A stretch of DNA of 64,000 nt from Flavobacterium sp. UBA7680 (GTDB taxonomy: Bacteria > Bacteroidota > Bacteroidia > Flavobacteriales > Flavobacteriaceae), in assembly GCF_002482975.1 (NCBI RefSeq), contig NZ_DLHA01000050.1, forward strand, positions 129,833 to 193,832. The letters are read 5' to 3'. Below are positions 1 to 7,376 of the stretch, one piece after another. A program made the translations under genes and the position numbers. Numbering within the stretch: the stretch's first letter is position 1; each line of letters begins with the position of its first letter. The notes beneath the pieces were generated by a model that was not told the origin of the DNA, searched no databases, and saw only the letters and a list, made by a program, of their open reading frames with translations.

Positions 1-149
1 AAATTTACGTAATAAAAATATAACAAAACAAAGTTAAATTGTTATATTTTTATACATTAGTTAAAAAATAATCACAAATAAGGTAAATTAATTTTAGTTT
101 ATTGATAATTTATAACCTAATTTTGAGATTCCAAAAAAACATAAATTGA

Positions 150-1910
150 ATGAGGCTGATCATCTCTTTTGTATTTTTTTTTGTTCTTAATACTGCATTT
201 GGTCAACACATAAATGCACTGACTGAAGAGGAGTATCTTATATTGCAGGACAAAATTCGACTAAACTTTAATGCGAATGTCGATAGTGCCCTTGTATATG
301 CTAATCAATTAGCACGATCTAATAATAACAAACATTTAGCTTTTGCAAATGCAGCGATATCAAGTTTGCTGCAAATGAAAGGAGATGTAAAACAATCTCA
401 GGAAAAATATAAAAAAGCATTTTTTTACTTAGAAAAAATGCCTGAATCCAAGGATAAAACACAACTAAAGTCCTATATATATAACTACGGTGGCTTGACT
501 GAATGGAAAAGAGGGAATTTTAGCAAAGCTCTTGAAATTTATCAGCAGGGAATTAAGCTTTCTATGCAAATTAATGATGTCAAGCAGATATTTAAGTTCA
601 AAGCTAATATTGCATTAGTTAATGAAGCAGTTGGTAATTATCAACTGGCCATTAAGAATTTAAAGCAGCTTGATGATTTTATTGATCAAAATGAAGGTGT
701 TTTTACCAAAGAGCAGTTACTGAATTATAAAAGTAATGTCAATACTGGTTTAGGAAGCTCTTATGAAAGTTACTACATGAAAAATGTAAGTAAGAAACAT
801 TTGCTGGATTCTGCGGAATTTTATTACAAAAAGTCTATAAATTACTCCCAAAACTTTGCTCAGAATAAAATAACAGCAAAATTAAGTCTTGGTAATATCT
901 ATAATTGGAAAGGTGATTACAAAAATGCAGAAAAAACATATTATGACGTTGTGTTTTTGTCGAGTCAAAATAATCAGAAAGACATTTTATGTGTTGCAAA
1001 TTATAATCTGGGAGATGTTTATTTTACTACAAAAAAGTATGATAAAGCACTTGTTTTCTTTAAAAAATGCGATTCACTTTCAGAAATAACACAAGTTAAT
1101 GAAATAGATTATCTCAAATCTAATTTTTATCAGGCCAAAATTTACAACATTCAGAAAAAACCGGAACTTGCTTATAAGCACTCGAGAATTTATTTGGATA
1201 ATTATGAAAAATTTGAAGCTAAGTTAAATACAGAAGCACTTGAAGTTAATTATAAGCAAGGTGTAGATGATTTGACGGATGAAATGGTTAGTATAGAGAA
1301 AAAATATAAAAATGAAGTTTTTCTAAGCAGAGGTTTAAAAGTTTTTTATGTCTTGTTATTTGTGGCAATCGTCTTTTTATTAATTAAAAATATAAGAGAT
1401 AAAAATAAAGCGCACAAAAAAATGAATGCTTTAATAGAGGAGTTTAAAGCAAATATTGAAAAGAAAAACAATTCTGAAATTGTGCCGGAAGAAATACTTG
1501 AAGAAGAAATGTTTGAGCTGGAAGAAATCCATCTCAAAAAAGAGAATGTAACTTTAAGTATTGATGAGGCAAAAGAGAATAAAATAGTAGAAAAACTATT
1601 AGCTCTTGAAAATAAATTAGAGTATTTAAATGCCGATTTTACGCTGTCGTATGTAGCAAAAAAGATAAAAACAAATACGACCTATTTATCCTATGTTGTA
1701 AATAAGAGATTTGGTAAATCATTTGGGGAATATTCAAATGAATTAAAAATCAATTATGTGATTAATGAGATGATCACAAACCATATGTATCGAAAATATT
1801 CAACGCAGGCTATTGCAGAAAGTGTAGGCTTTAAAAATGCAGTATCTTTTGCTAAATCATTTCGCAAAAGAACTGGAGTATCTCCAGCTCAATTTGCGAA
1901 TAATATTTAG
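150..1910 (+). CDS. TPR-repeat membrane protein with C-terminal AraC-type HTH domain
   Basis: A 586-residue membrane-anchored regulator. Residues 1-18 look like a signal peptide (MRLIISFVFFFVLNTAFG). Residues about 50-370 are helical TPR-like repeats with A/Y/F periodicity. A single membrane segment lies near 396-414 (FYVLLFVAIVFLLI). A charged Glu/Lys linker follows, and the last 100 residues form an AraC-type double HTH ending in FKNAVSFAKSFRKRTGVSP. This layout (periplasmic TPR sensor, one TM, cytoplasmic HTH) is common in Flavobacterium and Chryseobacterium. A TAATTTTG -7-like element sits at 118-125, but no -33 box is at the usual spacing. Its place at the edge of the peptide locus suggests a regulatory role there (inference); the ligand is unknown. 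Confidence 0.85.
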   Translation: MRLIISFVFFFVLNTAFGQHINALTEEEYLILQDKIRLNFNANVDSALVYANQLARSNNNKHLAFANAAISSLLQMKGDVKQSQEKYKKAFFYLEKMPESKDKTQLKSYIYNYGGLTEWKRGNFSKALEIYQQGIKLSMQINDVKQIFKFKANIALVNEAVGNYQLAIKNLKQLDDFIDQNEGVFTKEQLLNYKSNVNTGLGSSYESYYMKNVSKKHLLDSAEFYYKKSINYSQNFAQNKITAKLSLGNIYNWKGDYKNAEKTYYDVVFLSSQNNQKDILCVANYNLGDVYFTTKKYDKALVFFKKCDSLSEITQVNEIDYLKSNFYQAKIYNIQKKPELAYKHSRIYLDNYEKFEAKLNTEALEVNYKQGVDDLTDEMVSIEKKYKNEVFLSRGLKVFYVLLFVAIVFLLIKNIRDKNKAHKKMNALIEEFKANIEKKNNSEIVPEEILEEEMFELEEIHLKKENVTLSIDEAKENKIVEKLLALENKLEYLNADFTLSYVAKKIKTNTTYLSYVVNKRFGKSFGEYSNELKINYVINEMITNHMYRKYSTQAIAESVGFKNAVSFAKSFRKRTGVSPAQFANNI

Positions 1911-1938
1911 AATTTTATTTGTTAATAAATTATACTGA

Positions 1939-2088
1939 TTAACTACTACCACCATTTCCTGCTCCTTTTCCAGGATCAACAGGTCCACTACCCGGCGGTA
2001 TTGGATCTCCTCCTACTACCATTTTTTGTTGATTTTTAGATAACTTTTCTGTCTCAAAATCTTCGAAATTTAATTTAATATTTGCCAT
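1939..2088 (-). CDS. Small GG-leader peptide, candidate RiPP/bacteriocin-like precursor
   Basis: A 49-residue ORF beginning MANIKLNFEDFETEKLSKNQ and reaching a double-glycine motif (KMVVGGD; GG at 26-27). The N-terminal part fits GG-leader precursors: an amphipathic segment followed by L-S-K-N-Q-Q-K-M-V-V-G-G, the kind cut by C39 peptidases. The 22-residue core after GG is Pro/Gly/Ser rich (DPIPPGSGPVDPGKG...) with no Cys, Thr or aromatic residue. It lies antisense and convergent to the upstream regulator, within 12 kb of a C39-peptidase exporter that could process it (inference). It was found by direct translation; size and leader motif are the only support. Confidence 0.62.
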   Translation of the reverse strand: MANIKLNFEDFETEKLSKNQQKMVVGGDPIPPGSGPVDPGKGAGNGGSS

Positions 2089-2347
2089 CTTTTTACATGT
2101 TACGGTTACTGATTTATCAAAACTAAAGAAAATGCAAACCTCTTGATCGAGAATTGGGTTTTGAACTCTTTTTTGAAATTAACCAAAGGCTAATTAATTG
2201 TAAATCAGTTATTTATAATTAAATTATAACTACTATAATTTATAAATTGTATGTAGTATAATATATAAAATGTGTGCTTTGAGCAATATTTTTCGAATAA
2301 AAACAACAATCTTTGTACTGTAATTCGATTTAAAACAGGTTTCAAAG

Positions 2348-3910
2348 ATGCTAAAACTTATCCAAAAATTTCTACAAATAAACCGATATTCGGATGTGAA
2401 AAACGAGTTTAAAGACTTGTTTCTTTCACACCCTAATTATCCAAGTTTATTTGCGATAACAGATTCGTTTGATTTGTTGTCGATAGAGAATGCTGCTATA
2501 AGAGTTCCAAAGGAACAAATAGTTGATTTACCGACAAACTTTCTGGCTTATTTTAAAGAGGAATTAATCTTAGTTGAAAAAGCAAAAGATTTTGTTCGCA
2601 TCAACACTATAAAAAAAGGTGTTCAAAAAATTTCATACGAGAAATTCCTTCTAGACTGGAATGGGGTAATTGTTGCAATCGAACCAAATAATGTAGTGGC
2701 AAGAGAAAATTTAAAAGTTGAATTAAACTGGTTAAAATATCTTATACCTTTTATACTTGTAGCTGGGCTATCATTTTTTTATAGTTCGTACAGTATTTTT
2801 AGCACTGTGTTTTTGCTAACATCAGCTTTAGGATTAATTGTGAGTATTTTAATTGTTCAGGAAAAACTTGGTTTTAAGAACAATCTTATTACGAACTTTT
2901 GCAATTTAAGTACAAATTCTTCTTGTAACTCTGTTTTGAGCTTTAGAGAGAATTATGAAAATAGATGGATTAGCTTTTCAGACTTACCGCTTTTGTTTTT
3001 TGGAGCAAGCTTTATTTCAATATTAGTACAGCCTGCTAACTCGTCAATTTTTGTTGGATTTTTAAGTCTATTAGCGATTCCAATTATTGTGTCCTCAATT
3101 TGGATTCAAAAATTCGAACTTCAAAGATGGTGTGTTATGTGTTTAATGGTTTCATTTTTAATATTTACACAAAGTATAATTTGGTTTTCATCTGACTTAT
3201 TTACGTTGAGTTTTAGTTTTGGTACCATTTTTCCTTTTTTGTTTTCTTTAATTCTTCTAATACCAATTGCATTTGTTGTAAAATCAATTGCTAAAGATGT
3301 TCTTAATAATGAAAACTCTTTAAAGGAGCTTAAAAAATTCAAAAGAAACTATTCACTGCTAAACTTTTTATCTAAAAAAGTTTCTCATCAAAATGGATTT
3401 GAAGATTTAAGAGGGTTAAATTTTGGAAACAGAAGTGCAGTTGTAAAACTGGCCATAATAATAAGTCCAAGTTGTGTTCATTGTCATAAAACGTTTCAGG
3501 AAGCTTTTGATTTAGTTTTAAAATTTCCGGATAAAATATATTTAAGTGTTTTATTCAATATTAACCCTGAAAATATAGACAATCCATATAAAGCAGTTGT
3601 TGAAAGACTTTTAACGATAAACAGATCAACTCCGGGAAAAACGGTAGAAGCCATTTCAGACTGGCATATTAAAAAAATGAGTTTGAAAAAATGGTTGAAA
3701 AAATGGAATGTTGACAATGTCAGCATGATGATAAATCAGGAAATAAACAAACAATACGAGTGGTGTTCTAAAAACAACTTCAATTACACTCCGGTAAAAA
3801 TTGTTAATGAAAGGTTGTTTCCTAATGAATATGAATTAAGCGAATTGAAATACTTTTTAAACGATTTTGTCGAGGAAAAAGAAACAACAGTACTAGAAAG
3901 AATAGCCTAG
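2348..3910 (+). CDS. C39-like / vitamin K epoxide reductase / thioredoxin fusion protein
   Basis: A 520-residue three-part protein. Residues 1-115 resemble the inactive C39-peptidase-like domain of bacteriocin loci (HPNYPSLFAITDSFDLL) and lack a catalytic DCG motif. Residues about 125-315 are a multi-pass membrane VKOR domain with a loop Cys pair at C185 and C193 and an active-site CVMC at 262-265. Residues about 340-505 are a thioredoxin-like domain with CVHC at 376-379 and a cis-Pro segment YTPVKIVN. VKOR-Trx fusions drive disulfide formation in the envelope (family knowledge). A 58-residue peptide with two cysteines starts 43 bases downstream, so it is a plausible substrate (inference). 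Confidence 0.87.
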   Translation: MLKLIQKFLQINRYSDVKNEFKDLFLSHPNYPSLFAITDSFDLLSIENAAIRVPKEQIVDLPTNFLAYFKEELILVEKAKDFVRINTIKKGVQKISYEKFLLDWNGVIVAIEPNNVVARENLKVELNWLKYLIPFILVAGLSFFYSSYSIFSTVFLLTSALGLIVSILIVQEKLGFKNNLITNFCNLSTNSSCNSVLSFRENYENRWISFSDLPLLFFGASFISILVQPANSSIFVGFLSLLAIPIIVSSIWIQKFELQRWCVMCLMVSFLIFTQSIIWFSSDLFTLSFSFGTIFPFLFSLILLIPIAFVVKSIAKDVLNNENSLKELKKFKRNYSLLNFLSKKVSHQNGFEDLRGLNFGNRSAVVKLAIIISPSCVHCHKTFQEAFDLVLKFPDKIYLSVLFNINPENIDNPYKAVVERLLTINRSTPGKTVEAISDWHIKKMSLKKWLKKWNVDNVSMMINQEINKQYEWCSKNNFNYTPVKIVNERLFPNEYELSELKYFLNDFVEEKETTVLERIA

Positions 3911-3953
3911 TTTGACATTTGATAAATTCTCTAACAATTAAAAATTTACAGTT

Positions 3954-4130
3954 ATGCTAAAAAATATATTAAATCTGGAAGGAACGCAAGAAATAAGTGC
4001 TAGTGAACAAAAAACTATCATTGATATCTTTAGTAAAGAAGTATCATCTAAATGTGATGCAAATTCAATAATAGCGTATGATGATTGTACAGATTATTTT
4101 TCAGAATTAAATTATTCTGTAGCAATCTAA
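3954..4130 (+). CDS. Two-cysteine small peptide with RiPP-type leader but no GG
   Basis: A 58-residue ORF starting MLKNILNLEGTQEISASEQK, a leader form I associate with Bacteroidota bacteriocin-like peptides (M-L-K-N-I-L-N-L-E-G...E-Q-K). In such peptides a GG normally follows E-Q-K; here the sequence continues TIIDIFSKEV with no double glycine. The C-terminal part has two cysteines, C34 and C45, ten residues apart, in an acidic Asp/Tyr-rich context. It begins 43 bases after the VKOR-thioredoxin gene and probably shares its transcript. It could be a disulfide-bonded product, a degenerate precursor or a leader-like accessory peptide. The ORF is well supported by its leader; the function is not known. 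Confidence 0.6.
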   Translation: MLKNILNLEGTQEISASEQKTIIDIFSKEVSSKCDANSIIAYDDCTDYFSELNYSVAI

Positions 4131-4426
4131 AAAACTGTACGGTTATTGTTATGTAGAATCCGGCAGAGAATTTTAAACTGTTTTTTGCTGCCAATTTTTT
4201 AAATTATTTAAAGTAATATACAATAAAGCCTTTTTAAAATTTAGTCATGTTTTTTTTAATTTGTAGGCGCTCGATCGTGGAACATTGAGCAATTTATCCC
4301 AACATTGATGATTGGTGTCGGGATTCTCAGGATAATTGGTCACTTGGGTCGGTTTTATTTGGTTAGGGCTGATCAAGTGCCATCTCCTAGAGAAATTGGT
4401 ATTACTAAAATATATTGAATATTTAG
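4131..4426. other. Unexplained intergenic stretch, partly higher GC
   Basis: No convincing gene. From about 4262 to 4392 the base composition is visibly less AT-rich than the flanks, and both strands are open over most of 4246-4420. The plus frame reads ...SWNIEQFIPTLMIGVG... and ends at 4418. The minus frame lies in the same frame as, and downstream of, the XRE gene stop and reads ...NYPENPDTNHQCWDKLL.... Neither has a good start. It may be a gene remnant or an imported fragment. Confidence 0.3.
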
Positions 4427-4459
4427 TAGAGAGGAAATTTTTTCCTCTCTATTTTTTTT
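4427..4459. terminator. Bidirectional rho-independent terminator
   Basis: An 11-bp perfect stem (TAGAGAGGAAA / TTTCCTCTCTA, 4427-4437 with 4441-4451) followed on the plus strand by a run of eight T at 4452-4459. It overlaps the stop codon of the minus-strand XRE gene, so it probably ends plus-strand transcription from the VKOR/two-cysteine-peptide unit and may serve the minus strand too. Confidence 0.65.
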
Positions 4460-4799
4460 GTCCTTTTGTCATTATTGTTTTTTTTACTAATTCCTTTAGT
4501 AAAAAGTTTTCTTCTTCTAGCTTTTGAGTATATCTAATGATCATTTCAATAACATTGAGGTTAGTTATATGATCATATTCATGATTATTTGGTAACTCTT
4601 TAGTTTTTCTTTTGAGGACTTCTATGTCTTTATCTAAAATTTTAGCAAAGCTTGCCCATTCGTTTTCGCGTATACGTGAAATTCCTCTTTCTTTTTTAGA
4701 ATAAGTCGTTTGTTCCATAGCAAGCATTTCTGCCATTTCCTTTTGTGTTAGACCTTTCTCTTTTCTGGCTTTTATTAAATTTTCATGTTCCATCTGCAT
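4449..4799 (-). CDS. XRE-family HTH transcriptional regulator
   Basis: A 116-residue protein with an N-terminal Cro/C1-type HTH at about residues 6-62 (LIKARKEKGLTQKEMAEMLA, then QTTYSKKERGISRI). A predicted coiled-coil C-terminus follows (IIRYTQKLEEENFLLKELVKK). The start is the ATG at 4799; the next ATG is two codons on. It is divergent from the GG-leader precursor at 5030. The shared 230-bp spacer holds an 11-bp-period repeat that may be its operator (inference). It is a natural candidate for control of the peptide cassette, but which way it acts cannot be told from sequence. Confidence 0.85.
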   Translation of the reverse strand: MQMEHENLIKARKEKGLTQKEMAEMLAMEQTTYSKKERGISRIRENEWASFAKILDKDIEVLKRKTKELPNNHEYDHITNLNVIEMIIRYTQKLEEENFLLKELVKKTIMTKGQKK

Positions 4800-4860
4800 A
4801 TAAAATAAAAGCTAATATACAGTTATTTCTTAATAAATTTAGAATATTTTTTTTGAATTT

Positions 4861-4893
4861 CCTAAAAATAGCCTAAAAATTTCCTACAAAAAA
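4861..4893. promoter_or_regulatory. 11-bp-period direct repeat, candidate operator
   Basis: Three consecutive 11-base units: CCTAAAAATAG, CCTAAAAATTT, CCTACAAAAAA. One unit is about one helical turn, so the CCTA faces would align on one side of the DNA. The array lies between the divergent XRE regulator and the GG-leader precursor, as expected of a regulator-binding site. No binding data; inference from position and periodicity. Confidence 0.4.
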
Positions 4894-5029
4894 TGATTGT
4901 GTAATTTTTATTTTAATGAATTTTGAAAAGTAAAATTTTTCTCAAAATTTCAATCATAACTTATGCGCAAAGTATATGATTAACTTGAGATTGTTTTCCA
5001 AAATATTAATAATATAAATAAAAAGAATC

Positions 5030-5155
5030 ATGAAAAAATTAGAAAATTTCGAATGCGAAAAAGTGGAAATTAAAACTATCTATGGTGGAAAAGAACCTTC
5101 TATGACTATTGTTTATCAAGGGACAGAAGTTTGTGACGTTCATACTGACTACTAA
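5030..5155 (+). CDS. gwsA: Grasp-with-spasm type precursor peptide (GG leader)
   Basis: A 41-residue peptide starting MKKLENFECEKVEIKTIYGG, with a double glycine at 19-20 and a 21-residue core, KEPSMTIVYQGTEVCD then VHTDY. The core has hydroxyl donors S24, T26, T32 and T39 and acidic partners E22, E33, D36 and D40. These are the raw material for the side-chain ester or amide rings made by graspetide-type ATP-grasp ligases. It directly precedes such a ligase. A hairpin terminator at 5172-5203 separates the two, which would make precursor RNA more abundant than enzyme RNA. Too short for most gene callers; confidence comes from the GG motif plus context. The symbol is by position in the cassette. 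Confidence 0.75.
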   Translation: MKKLENFECEKVEIKTIYGGKEPSMTIVYQGTEVCDVHTDY

Positions 5156-5171
5156 ACTAAATTGAAAATTA

Positions 5172-5203
5172 AAGTCCGGTATTTTTTATACTGGACTTTT
5201 TTT
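5172..5203 (+). terminator. Intra-operon terminator/attenuator after the precursor
   Basis: A stem AGTCCGGTAT / ATACTGGACT with one G-T wobble, followed by a T-run at 5197-5203, 17 bases after the precursor stop and 12 bases before gwsG. Probably a partial terminator that raises precursor over enzyme expression. Confidence 0.65.
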
Positions 5204-5214
5204 AAAGAATTGAT

Positions 5215-6183
5215 ATGATCTTGATATTAAGTACCCCTACCGACTATGATACAAATGGTGTTATTGAATGGTTAACATATAATAAGACACCTTTTTTTAG
5301 ATTAAATGATGAAGATTTAATGCAAGGTATAACCAGTTTTTATCATAATCCAAAGGACTTATCACAAACTTATTTCGAACACTATTCCCAAAAAGTATTT
5401 CTAAAAGATGTAAAGCTTGTGTGGTATCGCAAATTTGGTTTTTTGATTGATTACGAAAGGAAATTAGGAGTAAATAATGATCTTCTAGATTATATGTATG
5501 CAGAGTTTAGAAATATTCATAACCTAATTCTAAATTTATTAAAGGATAAAAAGATATTATGTAAAAAACCTTCTGTTTTCTCTAAAATTGAAATTCTAAA
5601 TCAAGCAAACAAAATAGGGCTCAATATTCCTAAAACCTTAATTACTAACGACAAATTAAAATTAATAGAATTTTATCACCAGAATAACAAATCAATTATT
5701 ACAAAATCTATTGGTGAGGCTAGACACGTAAAATATAAAAATAATGTATTTACTCTAGCTACTCATACAATAAAAAACATTGAACTATTGCCCCTCAACT
5801 TTTCTCCTTCCTTATTTCAGGAATATATTGATAAAGAAATTGAAATTAGAGTTTTTTATTTAGATAAGAAATGTTATTCGATGGCAATTTTTTCTCAGAA
5901 TAATGAAAAAACTAAATTAGATTTTAGAAATTATGATGACAAAAATCCAAATAGATTTGTTCCATATAAATTACCTGAAATGCAGGAAAAGATAATAACA
6001 ACTTTTATGGAAAGTATTGGTTTGAATACTGGTTCCTTAGATTTGATTAAATCTGTAGTTGATGGAAAATTTTATTTTTTAGAAGTTAATCCATTCGGAC
6101 AATTTGGAATGACTAGTAAACCATGCAATTATAATCTACACAAGAAAGTTGCTGACTTTTTAATTAAAAATACTAATGATTAA
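5215..6183 (+). CDS. gwsG: Grasp-with-spasm ATP-grasp peptide maturase GwsG
   Basis: A 322-residue ATP-grasp ligase related to the microviridin/graspetide ligases. The N-terminal preATP-grasp part contains VWYRKFGF. ATP-grasp signatures follow: IITKSIGEARHV (nucleotide-binding lysine region), SLFQEYIDKEIEIRVFYL, KLDFRNYD and the metal-binding end SLDLIKSVVDGKFYFLEVNP with FGQFGM. Known family members activate Asp/Glu side chains with ATP and join them to Ser/Thr/Lys side chains of a precursor. The likely substrate is the GG-leader peptide just upstream. Its last 8 bases overlap the next ORF (ATGATTAA), indicating translational coupling. Confidence 0.88.
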   Translation: MILILSTPTDYDTNGVIEWLTYNKTPFFRLNDEDLMQGITSFYHNPKDLSQTYFEHYSQKVFLKDVKLVWYRKFGFLIDYERKLGVNNDLLDYMYAEFRNIHNLILNLLKDKKILCKKPSVFSKIEILNQANKIGLNIPKTLITNDKLKLIEFYHQNNKSIITKSIGEARHVKYKNNVFTLATHTIKNIELLPLNFSPSLFQEYIDKEIEIRVFYLDKKCYSMAIFSQNNEKTKLDFRNYDDKNPNRFVPYKLPEMQEKIITTFMESIGLNTGSLDLIKSVVDGKFYFLEVNPFGQFGMTSKPCNYNLHKKVADFLIKNTND

Positions 6184-6391
6184 AGTAAAAGAATTAGTTG
6201 AAACTAATATAGAAATGCCTTTGCCTATCATAATGGAATTTTCAGAAGTGTTTGATTATCAGCCTAGGGTTAAACAAAATCCCTCAGAAAATTATCATGT
6301 CGAATCAAGATATTATCAAACATCCAAATTAAGCTGTAAATCATCCTCTAAACCTTTGTATGTTAAAAAGAATGGAAAGTTATCAATTTAA
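6176..6391 (+). CDS. Small overlapping ORF between gwsG and gwsS, unknown
   Basis: A 71-residue ORF that starts inside the end of gwsG (8-base overlap) and ends inside the start of gwsS, so it is coupled on both sides and fills the gap exactly. The protein begins MIKVKELVETNIEMPLPIIM and ends in a Ser/Lys-rich tail with a single Cys (KLSCKSSSKPLYVKK). There is no GG motif, TM segment or recognised domain. The tight overlaps argue that it is translated. It might be an accessory peptide or leader-binding factor (speculation). I do not recognise it. Confidence 0.55.
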   Translation: MIKVKELVETNIEMPLPIIMEFSEVFDYQPRVKQNPSENYHVESRYYQTSKLSCKSSSKPLYVKKNGKLSI

Positions 6392-7376
6392 ATTATTTCA
6401 ATGCTGTATACCGGTAAAAGGGATAAAAAATGGAATTATTGTTGATTTCCAAAGAAAAATTATTCATAAAGTGCCAAATCAGATAATAGATATTATAGAA
6501 GAATATTCACAGAAAAATATTTACGATCTGTTTGCGGATTATAATGCCAGTAAGAAAATATTAAAATCATACATAAGATATTTTTTGGATAATGAGTTGA
6601 TAATTTTATCAAATGAAATTAGCGCTTATCCTGCTATAAGTAATGATTTTTTTAATCCCGTTATCCTTGATAATATTTGTATTGAAATTGAAAAGGAATC
6701 TATTTATTTGGATAATTTTCTTAGACTCGAAGTTAATAAATTAGGTTTAAATTCTATAAAAATCATTTTAATAAATAATGATATTGAAAGTCTCATTAAG
6801 GTTCTAGACATTTTGGAAGATTCAAAAATAAAGGCAATTGCTTTGTATTTAGAATATAATGAAGAGATTTTATTGCAATTAGAATTAATTATAAAAGATA
6901 ACCCAAGAATTTTAGATGTTGTGTTTTATAATTTTAATGACCAAATAGAAAACTATAATTCTAGTGAAAAATTGAGCTTTGAAAAATCACCAATTGAAGA
7001 AGTACTATACGGAAAGACAATAGAAAATCTAAATAGTTTTGTTTTAGATATTGATTTATACAATGAAGCATTAAAATATAATTTAATGTTTAATAAAACT
7101 TTATTTATAGATTCTTTAGGGAATATAAAAAAGTATAAAGAAGATTTAAATATATACGGAAACATTCAAAAAGACGAAATAAATGAAATAATGTTAGAGC
7201 AAGATTTCAATTTGTTTTGGAGAGTAAGTAAAGATCAAATTGATGTTTGTAAAGATTGCGAATTTCGTTATATCTGTCCGGATAATAGAATACCATATAA
7301 AGTGGATTCAGAAGAACTCAGTTATAAATTTAAAACAACATGTAATTATGACCCCTATCAAGGTAAATGGAATTAA
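6360..7376 (+). CDS. gwsS: Grasp-with-spasm SPASM-domain maturase GwsS
   Basis: A 338-residue protein (or 334 from the ATG at 6372, MESYQFKLF, which may be the real start). The N-terminus FKLFQCCIPVKG...IIVDFQRK is typical of GwsS. The C-terminus holds the SPASM cysteine cluster: CKDCEFRYICPDNR near residues 297-310 and a further Cys in TTCNYDPYQG. The central part is barrel-like, but no CxxxCxxC radical-SAM cluster motif is present, so it is a SPASM-only protein that probably binds an auxiliary Fe-S cluster without classical radical-SAM chemistry. It works with GwsG on the upstream precursor (family knowledge). Its end overlaps the next gene by 29 bases. Confidence 0.85.
   Translation: MLKRMESYQFKLFQCCIPVKGIKNGIIVDFQRKIIHKVPNQIIDIIEEYSQKNIYDLFADYNASKKILKSYIRYFLDNELIILSNEISAYPAISNDFFNPVILDNICIEIEKESIYLDNFLRLEVNKLGLNSIKIILINNDIESLIKVLDILEDSKIKAIALYLEYNEEILLQLELIIKDNPRILDVVFYNFNDQIENYNSSEKLSFEKSPIEEVLYGKTIENLNSFVLDIDLYNEALKYNLMFNKTLFIDSLGNIKKYKEDLNIYGNIQKDEINEIMLEQDFNLFWRVSKDQIDVCKDCEFRYICPDNRIPYKVDSEELSYKFKTTCNYDPYQGKWN

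Noticed and set aside
4336..4527. 63-codon plus-strand ORF
   Set aside because: It runs through the terminator and antisense into the XRE gene, and its C-terminal part is poly-Phe/Ser from T-runs.
7240..7347. Upstream extension of the lipoprotein ORF inside gwsS
   Set aside because: The start at 7348 yields a proper lipoprotein signal; the extension overlaps the conserved SPASM coding region.
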